DNA from: Paenibacillus tyrphae
GTDB taxonomy: Bacteria; Bacillota; Bacilli; Paenibacillales; NBRC-103111
Direction: 5' to 3'
DNA length: 64,000 bases
Assembly (NCBI RefSeq): GCF_024158745.1
Contig: NZ_JAMZAW010000020.1
Span: 106,998-170,997 of the forward strand
This document shows positions 28,501-40,500 of this stretch, in pieces. The stretch's first letter is position 1. Each line of letters begins with the position of its first letter. The notes beneath the pieces were generated by a model, which was given only the letters and a program-made list of their open reading frames with translations, searched no databases and had not been told where the DNA came from. Made by a program: the position numbers and the translations under genes.

Positions 28501-31500
28501 AGACGGTCTGCAGGAACAGCCGCTCTTGCGGGTCCATGAACTCCGCATCGCGAGGGGAGATGTTGAAGAACAGCGGATCGAACTTGTCCACATCTTGGAG
28601 GAAGCCACCCCACTTGCTGTTCGTTTTGCCCGGTTTGCGCTTGTCGGCGTCGTAATACGGGCTGTGATCCCAGCGGTCAGCCGGAATCTCCGTGATCGAG
28701 TCCCGCCCGTCGCGCAGGTTTTTCCAAAACTCGCGCAGGTTCTGCGCCTCCGGGTAGCGGCCGGATACGCCGATGATCGCGATATCCAGCGGTTTTGCAT
28801 CAGAAGTTGCTTCAACGGTCGGCACGTTTGCACGCACCTTCGAAGGAGCTTGTACGAAATGGCCTCTCCCTCGCTTGCTGAGCACGGGCGCTTCCCGCTC
28901 TGCGACCGGCTCAGCGGCTGCCGGAGCCGGCTGATCTGTCGGCACCTCGACCCCGAGCAGCTTTTTCATCGGCTCCGGATAGGAGTCGATGAAGTACCCG
29001 GTCAGGTCTTCGATGTTCTGATATTCGAAGAACAAGGTCTTCGGCAGCGAACCGAACGTTTTTTCCAGCTGGTTGGTCATCTGCATGACCATGATCGAAT
29101 CGATGCCATAGTCCTCCAGCGGCGCATCCGCTTCGATGCGGGCCGTCGGCATCTTCAGGACGGTCGATAGCAATTTTTTGAAAAAGAGAATCGACTTGTC
29201 CCGCAGGATCTCTTCCGACACCGAAGACGTGCTCAGCACAGAAGCCGATGCAGTCGGAACTGCTGTCTCTTGCGGCTGCTCCAACAGGGAAGCCCGCAGC
29301 TGTCTCATGTCGCCGTGAAACATGACAACCTGATCCTGTTCCACCGCGAGGCTCTGATACAGCCCCTGTACGCCGCTCAAGGTCGGCATCGCGGTCATGC
29401 CTAGCTGTTCTTGCAAGGTTCGCTCCGTCTCGGCATCCAAGCGCATGCCGCCGTCCTGCCAGAGCGGCCAGTTGATCGACAGCGTGCGACCTTGGCGCTG
29501 CTTGGCTGCCACCTGCCCGTTGCGATACTGGGCATATGCATCCAAGAAGGCATTGGCCATGCTGTAGTCTGCTTGGCCCGGATTGCCGAGCACACCGGCG
29601 ATCGACGAGAAGGTGACGAAGAAGTCGAGAGGCATGTCGCCGCTCGCTTGATCCAGATTCACCAGACCCGCCACTTTGGGAGCCAGCACCTCGGCCAGTT
29701 CCGCTTCCGTTTTCTTCAGCATGAAGTTGTCGCGGATCACGCCGGCGCTGTGGACGAGGCCGTCCAGCTTGCCGGAGTCGGCGCGGATGGCGTCAAACAG
29801 GCGCGCGACCTGTGCTCTGTCGGTCACATCCACACGCTTGTACTCGATGCGAGCACCTGTCGCTTGCAGCTCCTGCATCGCGGTCTGCTGTGCCGCTCCA
29901 AGAGCAGAGCGGCCGGTGAGATACAAGGTCGTGCCGCTGACTTGCTGCACGATCTCCCGAGCCACGATCAGGCCGAGACCGCCTGCGCCGCCCGTGATCA
30001 GGTACGTCCCGCCATCTTTCCACGGGATGTGCACCTCCTGCCGGGAGACCTCCGCTTCGCTCCAGCCTGCCACCCAGCGCTTGCCATCTTGGTAGCGAAC
30101 GTGACGGTCTTCCAAGCGGGCGAGATTCTCTTGCAGGCGAGCGGCCACTTCCGTCGCGTCGGACGTGCGCTCCAGTTCGATCAGTTGCCCGATCAGGTTC
30201 GGATTCTCTTGCGACGCCGTTCGCAGCAGAGCGGAGAGTCCTGCGCTCAAGCGATGCTCCGGCTCGGTGCCGACTGCGATCTGCACGAGCACTTGGCCTT
30301 TGGGCTTCTGTTGGAGCAGAGCTTTGATCTCTCGGAACGCTTGGGTCGCGTGCGCTTCATAACGCGCTGCCGGATCGGATGTCTCCGAGCGCAAAGTTAT
30401 GCAGCGAGCGTCGTGCACGTCTGCCTCCATGTCGCAGAGGAGCACCAAGCGCTGGCTGTAGCTCGGCTGTTGTGCCGGCTCGCCGACCGGTTGCTCCGTC
30501 CAGTTCGGGAGCAGCATCAGCGTTCCTTCCCGGCCGCGCCCATCGTCCAGTTGTCGTGCGGAATAGCCCTTGATGCGAACGCGGACATCGCCTTCTGCGG
30601 CGCAGAGGTCAAGGTCGAACTTCTGCACCTTGTCCCCCGGACGGCTGCCAGCGCTGCGGCGCACGAGCACCCACATCTCGTCCGTGCACGAACCGAGGAT
30701 GTCCACTTCCTCCAACGCGAACGGCAGAGCCGGACGCTTGATGTCGGCACCGTCGGACAGCAGGGCCAGCGTGACCTGCAAGGCCGAATCCATCAGGCTC
30801 GGATGCAGCACAAACGAGCTTTCCTGCTCAACGGAAGCCGGCAGCACAAGGCGGGCGAGCGCTCGATCCGTGCCCAGATGCACGCGCTCGACGCCGCGAT
30901 GTGCCGGCCCGTGGTCGATGCCAAGCGACTCAAACATCGAGTAGAACGCGGAGGCATCGAGCGTCTTCAGGGAGCACTGAGACTGCAAAGTCTTGAGGTC
31001 AAGACTTGGCATGGCTTCAAACGACTTCCAGACCGCACGCCCTTGCGAGTGAATGACCGGCTCCTGACCTGCCTCCTCCTCGCGATAGACCTCAAACCCG
31101 ATCTCGCCATCCGCTTCCGGGAACAGGCTCAGATGCACATCCAGCGGCTGCTCCCCGAGGAGGAGCGGGCTTGCCCAGATGACATGCTTCAGGCGCAGGC
31201 CGTCTCTTCCATCTTTCAGAGAAGCAGCCGCCAGTTCGACAGCTTCGCGCGCCATCTCCAGATACGCCACGCCCGGCAGCATGCGCTGGCCTTGCACGAC
31301 ATGGTCGGCCAAGAAGAACTCCTCCCCTGTGAAGGTCGAGGTAAATCGCTGCTCGGTCAGGTCGGACGTGTTGCGGTGAAGCAGCGGGTGAAGCGCCGTG
31401 TTCATCGCTTGCGACGAACGGCGTCCGCTGCCTGCCGTCCCCTCCTCCTTGGACATCCAGTAGCGCTCTTTGGCGAACGGATAGGTGGGCAGGCTGATGC

Positions 31501-34500
31501 GCTGCGGTAGGGTTTGATACAGCTCGTTCCAGTCAATGCTGCCACCAAGGACCCAGAATTCGGCGAGCTTGTCGTGCTGACGATTCTGCATCCAATCGCT
31601 TGCTTCGGATGCGAGGTGACCAAGGCTCGGCTTGTCCTTGCCGCGTCTGACCTGACCACGGTACAGCCCGGCGATGTTTTCCTGCCCTTGCACGTACGCT
31701 TCCAAACGGTCTGTCAGCTCTTGCAAGGATCGGACCACGAGGGCCATCCGCTCTTCCATCTTTTCGCGTCCCACCTGCAACGTGTAGGCCGCGTCCACCA
31801 GATCGGCATCCGTGATGCGTCCTTCCGCCACGAAGGCGAGCAGTTGGCGGCTCTTTTCCTGCAGGCGCTCCTCATTCTTCGCCGACAGCACGACGATCAC
31901 CGGCTGCTCCGGCGCGGTGCCTTTGGTCTGGCGTGCTCCGCTCGGGATATATTCCTCGATCACCAGATGCGCGTTCGAACCGCCGGCGCCGAACGACGAG
32001 ATCCCTGCGATGCGCGGATATTCTCGACGAACCCCATCCAGTTCCAGAACCGGACGCGGCCACTCTCCCAGTTCCTGCTGCACGACAAACGGCGTCTTGC
32101 CGAAGTTGATGTTCGGGTTCAGCGTCTTGGCGTGCAGGGTCGGCGCGATCTGTCCATGCATCATCTGCAGCAACACTTTGGTCACGCCCGCGATGCCTGA
32201 AGCGCTCTCGCAATGGCCGATGTTCGACTTGGCCGAGCCGATCGCGCAGAACTGCTTGTCCTCCGTGCCTTTTTCAAATGCTTTGGTCAGGCCGGTGATC
32301 TCGATCGGGTCGCCCAGCGACGTGCCGGTTCCATGCGCTTCGAGATACGAGACCGTCCGCGGGTGAACGCCCGCCCGCTGCAGAGCGTCTGCGATGACGC
32401 GAGACTGCGCGTTCGGGTTCGGCACCGTGTAGCCGTTGGTTTTGCCGCCCGCGTTCACCATGCTGCCCTTGATGACGCCATAGATGTGGTCGCCGTCGGC
32501 GATCGCCTTGTGCAGCGGCTTCAGGAGGATCGCCCCGACGCCCTCTCCGTCGACAAAGCCGTCGGCCCCATCGCCGAACGCCTTGCACGCATCGGTCGCC
32601 GAGAGCATGGTCATCGCCGAGAGCCGCAGATAGTGCGCCGGATCAGAGATCAGGTTGACACCGCCTGCGATCGCACAATCGCTCGTGCCGCTGTACAAGC
32701 TCTCCAAGGCGAGATGAATCGCCGTCAAAGAGGACGAGCAAGCCGTGTCCACATTGATGCTCGGCCCTTGGAAGTTAAAGAGATACGAGACGCGGTTCGC
32801 CAGCGACCAGAAGTTCGCACCCGTCGGGTAAAAAGCGTTCATGATCCCGGCGAACATCCCGACCTTGCCACTCTCCGCGAGAGTGCCCGGCGTGTACCCC
32901 GCATCTTCGATGCTCGCGTATACCGTCTCCAGGAACAACCGCTCCTGCGGGTCCATCTTCTCCGCTTCGGCAGGGGAGATCTGGAAGAACAAAGGATCGA
33001 ACTTGTCGATGTCCTTCAGGAACGCTCCCCATCGGGTGTACATCGTCCCCGCTTTTCCTTTTTCCGGGTCAAAATAGTCCTGCCAGTTCCAGCGTTCTTG
33101 CGGAATCTCGCCCACGCTGCTGCGGCCCTGCTTCAGATTGTTCCAGAAGCTGTTCACATCGTCAGCGCCCGGGTAGCGCCCGGCCAGCCCGACGATCGCG
33201 ATGTCCTGCAGGCGCATCGGCGGCTCTTCAGCTCTCACTTCGCGGGCGACAGGTGCCTCTTCTTGCCGCTGCAGATAGCGCTTGGAGGACGTGCGGAAGG
33301 TCAGGTTCGTGCGTGTTTGCGCGGCCTGTGCAGGCACGGAAGCCTCCGTGCGCGGCGTCTGCTGCACCTCCGTCTGCCCGGCCAGCCCGAGCTTTGCGAC
33401 AAGCGCCTCGCGCTGCGTGTCGACCAGATGATCGGCCAGCGAGTCTAGGGTCTGGTATTCAAAGAACAGCGTGCTGTTGAGATCCTCCCCGATCCCTTCG
33501 CGCAACGCATTGGTCAGCTGGACGACGAGGATCGAATCGATGCCATACTCCTCCAGCGATTCGGACGGGTCGATCTGGTCACTCGGAATCTTCAGCGTGT
33601 CACCGACCACATTTTGAAGGTAGGCGATGACGTTTTCACGCAGGCGTTCTTTCGTAACAGGAGCCTTCGTGACAGGAGCCTGCGCGACAGGCGCGACGGA
33701 TGCCGGCTGCACAACCGCAATCGGTTCTGCTCTCACCGGTTCCAGCTCGAAGCCGATCGCCTTTTGCAAAGCGTCCTTGTGCGCCTTGACAAAATAGTCG
33801 GCCAGCTCGCCGAGCGTCTGATATTCAAAGAACAAGGTGCTGCTGATCTCCCCGAACACCTCGCGCAGAGCATTGGTCAGCTGCACGACGAGGATCGAGT
33901 CGATGCCGTACTCCTCCAACGCTTCCGTCTCGTCGATCTTGTGCACCGGAATCTTCAGCGTGTCGCTGACGAGCTCTTTCAGATACGTCACGCTCTTCTC
34001 GCGCAGAGATTCAGGAGAAAGCGCGGCGACCGTCGCCTGCACAGGGGTCGGCTTGATCGATACCGCTTGCGGTTTTGCTGCTTGTGGCTTGGTCGCCTGC
34101 TTGGCCACCGGCTTGCTTTTCTTCGCCGCCTGCTTCTGGCGAACGACGCCGTCGCTCATGGCGACGACAACCTGCTGGCCGAACTCATGCGCCTGCTCTG
34201 CCGGATGGAACACGCCGGAGAAGCCTTCGCTCGCCAGCACCTTGCCCCAAACCTCCGGGAACAGGCCCGGGTTGCCCGGAATGCGCAACTCTGCATCTTC
34301 GTAGAGCCACCAGCCTTCGAGCAGGCCGAACGTCAGATGCGTGAACAGCGCATTTTGCGAGATCTCGTTCAGCAAAAGGAGGCCGTTCGGTCGAAGCACG
34401 GCTTTGGCGTTGCGAATCGTCTGCCGGATGTTCTTGGTCGCATGCAGGACGTTGGTCGCGATGACAAGGTCGTAGGCCCCCGCTTCAATGTCCTGTCCGG

Positions 34501-37500
34501 CGAGCGGTGCTTCGACGTTGAAGATCTTCGGTGCGAGATACGGATTGTCAGCCCCGTACTCACGCTCTGCATGCAGCAGAAACGCACGCGAGATGTCGGT
34601 GTAGCAGTACTCCACAATGCGATCCTGATACGGCCGCAGCTTGCGGAAGACCATCGCGCTCGTGCCTCCCGTGCCGGCGCCGATCTCCAGAATGCGCAGG
34701 GAGACGGCCGGATCGTCCGCCATCCGTTCCTGCAGATAGGTCACCACCGTGTCGGCGAGCACCTCGTTGAAGTAGTCGGAGATCTGGTTGTTCTTGTAGA
34801 TCCCCTCCACCAGCGCCATCGAGGAGTTGGGGAACATGATCTCCGTCGCCGGCACGCGGCCGGTCAGGATATCCGGCAAGGCGCGCAAGGTGGCCGCAAC
34901 GAGCTGCACCTGGGCTTTCAGGTTCGGGTTGGTGAGCCAGTGCGGCTTGTTCGCTTCCCATTCCTGCCAGAGCACCTGTGCCGGCGTATCGAACTTGAGC
35001 GCAGGGTCGCGCTCCAGAACGGCGACGCTCTCCGCCAGCCATTTGCGGTAAAATCCGCGCACCGCATTTCCGTCCTGCAATTGCGGCGCTTGCAGCTGCG
35101 CGCCGAGCAGACGAACCAGCAACTCCTCCATGTCCGTCTTGTCCAAGCTCTCGTCCGCCTTCATGCGCGCCACGCGACCGTTCTGATCCGGCAGGCGCTT
35201 TTGCAGCGACTCTGCAAGCGCAGGCAGAACGTCCGTCCCGATCTGCATCGTTTCGGTCGCGTTCACCCCTTCGACCTGCACGGCCTTGGTGGTTTTCATC
35301 AGCCCAAATTGGGCGATCGGGCGCGTCAGCAGCGTCTCCAGAGCTTCCATCGCTTCCTTCGGCTCGACAAATCCGATGCCGACCTGCGACAACAGCTCCC
35401 CTTCTTTGGAATGCACGATCTCCTCGGCGTTCCAGTAGCCCCAGTTCATCACCTTCACGCGGCAAGACATCTCGCGCGCCATCTGATGGGCAAAAGCATC
35501 CATGAACGTGCAACCAGCCGCATAGTGGCTCTGGTTCGCATTTTTGATGAACGAGATGATCGAAGAGAAGAACAGGACAAAATCAAGCGGCTCGTCGCGG
35601 AACACCTGGGCCACGCGCAAAGAGACGTCCGCCTTCGCCGAGAATCCGGTGCGGAATTGCGCCTCCTCCATGCGATCCAGTCCTGCGTCCTGCAACACCA
35701 TCGCCGAGTGGATGATCCCGTCAATTCGGCCATACCGCTGCTTGATCTCGTCACGCGCCAGCTGGAGCGACGCGGCATCGGTCGCATTGGCGGCCACATA
35801 GTGCGGAGCCTTGCCATGCCGTCCGAGGGCTTCGAGCTTGGCTCGAATGGAGGCATCCGGTTGACGGCGACCGATCCAGACGACCTGCGCCTCGTAGCGG
35901 CGGATCATGTACTCGGTCCATGCTTCTCCGATCCGTCCGGCCCCACCGATCACCACATACACGCCGCCCTGTCGGTACAGCGTGCCGTCAGCTGGCGCCG
36001 CTTGGAGCAAGACGAGCTGTTGGCGGTGCCATTCGCCGCCTCGATAGACCCAAGAGCGACCACGGCGATCCGTCGGGAGCTGCAGCAAGTCAACCAGCGG
36101 CCAGGCGCCCGCTTCGAGATCGACCAGGTGGATTTTCCAGCGCGGGTACTCCTTCGCCAGAGAGCCGACCAATCCGTGCAAGCTGGCGTGGGTCGGGTTG
36201 ACCTGCTCCTGCGCGTGCAACGGTTGGGCCTGCGTCGTGAGTACCGTCCAGCCCAGCGGACGGGATTCGTATCCCGCTTGCAAAAGAGCTTTGACCGTGC
36301 GGAAGAGCAGCAGCACGCCTTCTTCCTGCTCGCGGACCAGCGCCTCGTTCGTCACCGAGGAGAGAGCGCGCTCCGGAGCGATCCAGAAAATGTGGTCGAA
36401 TCTGCCGAGGCGCTGCAGCTTGTCCCCGATCTCTGTGATGGAATCGCTCGGCTGCAGGTCGAGCGACTGCACGTTCGAAAGGTGCAAGCACACGGAACGC
36501 TGCTGCTCCGAAGTGCCTCCGACCACCAGCACGCGATCGGCAGAAGCCGGGAAAGACGGCACGCGTTCCGGCGTGACGACATCCCATACCGGTGCCAAGG
36601 TCAAGTTGCCGACCAGCGGGTCGTTTTTGCCCTCCTGCCCGGACGGCGTTTTCGCATCCAGAGCACGGTACGTGAAGCCTTTGATTCGAACCGAAACGCG
36701 GCCTGCCTCGTCGCAAAGATCGATGTCGAGATTTTCCACCGCGCCGCCTGCTTGGCTGCCTTCGCTGTGGCGGAGCACCGCCCACATCTCAGAGGTGCAG
36801 GCTTGGTAGACCTCCAGCTTTTGCAGCACGAACGGCAAAATCGGGTTCGGCGAGAGGTCTCCGCGCGCGCCGAGCAGGAAGCCGACCGACGCCTGCAGCG
36901 CAGAATCCATCAGGCTCGGATGCAGAACATACCGGCTGGCGGATGCTGACAACGCGGACGGCAGAGACAGTCGAGCCAGCACGAGACCTGCGCCGACGTA
37001 GAGCTCTTGAATGCCACGATGACCTTCCCCGTACTCGATGCCCATCGACGAGAAGGCTTCATAGCAGGCTGCCGAAGTCAGCACCTGTGAGGACGCTTGC
37101 TTCTGGAACGAGGCAAGATCGACCGTCGGAGGAGCCGTGACAGAAGCGAGCAGCGCGCGGCCTTCGCCATGCACCACCGGCTCGGAGTCCTGCCTCACGG
37201 TGTAGATCTCATACGCGACCTCGCCGTTCTCTTCCGGGAACAGTCCGATGTGCACCTGCACAGGCTGCTCTCCTACCGTGATCGGGCGAACCCATGCGAC
37301 ATTCTGCAGTTGCACCTCGCTCGGCCCTTCGACCAGCCCGCCGGCTGCATGCTCGACTGCGGCCCGCGCCATCTCCAGATAAGCCACGCCCGGCAGGACG
37401 CGATTGCCTTGCACCCGATGATCGTTCAGGAAGAACTCCTCGCCGGTAAAGGTCGACGAGAAACGCTGTTCGGCAAAATCGGACGTGTTCTGATGCAGCA

Positions 37501-40500
37501 GCGGATGAATCACGCTCTGCACGCCCGCCGTTTCGGCCGCGACCTGTGCCGTCGCTCTGTTTGCAGCCTTGGGAACCCAATAGCGCTCCTTGGCAAACGG
37601 GTAGGGCGGCAGGCTGATGCGCTGCGGACGCCCTTGACGGTAGAGGCGATTCCAGTCGATCTCCACGCCTTTGACCCAGAGGTCTGCCAGCTTGTCATGC
37701 TTGCCTTTGGCGATCCATCGGTTCAGGAGTTCCCGCGAGTCTTCGTCTGCGCTGAAGAGCGCAACCGTCTCTTTGTTCTGCTTGACGGAGCCGCGATGCA
37801 CGCCCGCCTGCCCGTCCGGGTCTGCCAGATACGCTTCGAGCTTTTGCTTCAGCTCCGAGAGGTCGCGGACGACAAAGGCCACGCGCTCCTCCATCGCCTC
37901 CCGACCGACTTGCAGCGTGTACGCGAGGTCGATCAGGTTGAGGCGTTGAAGAGCCTCCGCAGCCGGGGTGACAGACTCTAGATGCAGGCCGGCCGCCGCC
38001 GTTTCCCGCACCGCTCCCTCAAGCCCTGCCACGTGGGCCACCGCCGCCGCGATCGACTCTTGCTCCAGCAGTTCTTTAGGATCGACCTCCAGTTGGAATT
38101 CCGCTTGCAGACGCTCGCTCAGCTGGGCGAGGTGAATCGGTTCGATGCCATATTCGCTCCACTCGACATCCGCTTCCAACGCGTCTGCCTTCACGTGGAT
38201 CAGCTCCGCGAGCATCTCCCGCATCACCGCTTCCAAACGCAGTTCCATCCCTTGCGCTTGTACAGGCTCCAAAGCTTGCACAGCCACCCGCACCGGATTC
38301 TGACGCTGCGCCTCCTCGTTCTTATTCAGAGCCGCCAGCAAGCGGCCCGCATAGGCGACCAGGCGCTCTTTGTTCTTCGCGGACAGAGGAACCAGCGCGG
38401 CACCCTGCCCTTCCGTGCTCGTCACCGCTTGCGGCGGGATGTATTCCTCCAAGATCACGTGCGCGTTCGAGCCGTACGCCCCGAACGAGCTCAGCCCGGC
38501 ACGGCGCGGGTATTCGACCCGCTCACCGTTTTCGATGAGCGTCGGACGCTGCCACTCTTCCGTCTTGTGCTGGACGTAAAAAGGCGAATTTTCCAGATCG
38601 ATATACGGGTTGAGCTCCACCGAATGCAGCGACGGCACGAGCTTTTTGTGATGAAGCTGCAGGGCGACTTTGTGCAGACCGCTGATGCCGGCCGCCGATT
38701 CGCCGTGGCCGATGTTGGACTTGACCGAACCAATCGAGCAGTATTGCTTGTCCGGCGTGAAGTGTCGGAACGCCTTGACCAGCCCTTGGATCTCGATCGG
38801 GTCGCCGAGCGACGTCCCGGTGCCGTGCGCTTCCATATACGAGATCGTGCGCGGATCGACACCCGTTTTTTCCAAACATGCCTGAATCATGTCCGCTTGG
38901 GCCACCGGGCTCGGGACGGTGATCCCGCTCACCGCGCCCACGTGGTTGGTCGTGCTTCCTTTGACCACCGCATAGATGTGGTCGTTGTCCGCAATCGCCT
39001 TGCTCAGCGGCTTGAGCAGCACCGAGCCGATGCCTTCGCCCGACACATACCCGTCGCCGCCCTTGCCGAACGTGTGGCAGTACCCGTCGCTGGAATGCAT
39101 GTCCATCATGCCATACGTCATGTACTTGTTCGGATGCAGCGACAGGTTCACCCCGCCGGCCAGCGCCACTTCACACTCGCCGCGCTTGATGCTCTCCAGC
39201 GCCAGATGCACGGCGATCAGCGAAGACGAGCAGACGGTGTCGATCGCCATGCTCGGTCCGTGAAAATTGCAAAAATACGACACGCGGTTCGCGATCGACG
39301 CATAGCTAAGCGACAAAGGCTGCGGCTGTCCGTCGCGCACCGCTTCGGCTTGAATCAGCGTGTAGTCCTTGTGCATCACCCCGACGAACACGCCGACGTT
39401 GCGGCGCTTGTTCGGCCCTTTTGGCGTCACCACCGTCTTCGGGGTGTAGCCGGCGTCTTCCACCGCTTCCCAGCAGGTCTCCAGGAACAAGCGCTCCTGC
39501 GGGTCGATCGTCTCCGCCTCCCGTGGCGAGATGCGGAAGAATTGCGGGTCGAAGCGGTCCGGATCATGGATAAAACCGCCCCACCGCGACATCGGCTTGC
39601 CGGACGGAGACTTGACGCCCTCCAGCCGCTCCCACTCCCAGCGCGACTCCGGAACCTCCGTGATGCAGTCTTTGCCGGCCAGAAGATTCTCCCAGAACTC
39701 GTGAAGGTCGCGCGATTGCGGATACTTGCCGGACATCCCGATGATCGCGATGTCCTCTCCCGCATCCGGCACGCCATAGCTGCCGGTCTCCGGGAGTTCG
39801 CGCTCAGCTTCGTACAGCTCGTCCGCCGGCTCGCTCCACTCTGCCTCTGCCTGATTCGCTCCGCTTGCACCGCCGCCGAAACGATCCGCATGATGCTCAG
39901 CGAGGTACTCGGCCAGCTCCGTGATCGTCGTGTACTCGAACAACAGCGTCGGCATGAGCTGCGTTTCGAGCTTGCTGCCGATCGCCGTCACGACTTCCAG
40001 CAGCATCGACGAGTCGAGGCCGATCTCGTAGTACCCGACATCTGTCGCCACTTGATCTTCCGGTTTGCCCAGCTTTTCGGCGATCAACCGGCGCAGGAAT
40101 GCGGACGCCTCCTCGACCGCCGAACCGCCTCCCGACGCATACGCAGGAGGTGCGACCGGTGCGGAAGGTCGGGGCTGTGGTTTTGGCTTCGGCTTTTCTT
40201 GCACAGCGGCCTCCGCCTTGCGGGCCGGATTGATCAGCCCTGCCCCGCGCACCAGCTTGCCCTTGTAATTGAGCAGCTCCGCGATCTTCTTTCCGTTCGT
40301 GTCAAAAAACTCCATCGTCAGAAAATTGAGCTCTTTCTTCCGCTCAACCGGCTTGGCGATGCGAGTCCAGCACTCCGTTCCGAGCAGAGCGGCGGCGCGG
40401 AATTTTTCATAAAACAGCGGCAGGAACAGCCGCTGCTCCTCTTCGTTCGTGTTGTCGAACAAGACACCGGTGCCAACGCCGCTGCCATCGATCAGCGTCG

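Noticed and set aside
33614..36949. Plus-strand open frame of 1111 codons opposite PKS B
   Set aside because: Same shadow effect; the minus strand here encodes KR, MT and ACP domains with conserved motifs. No RBS or family motif is present on the plus strand.
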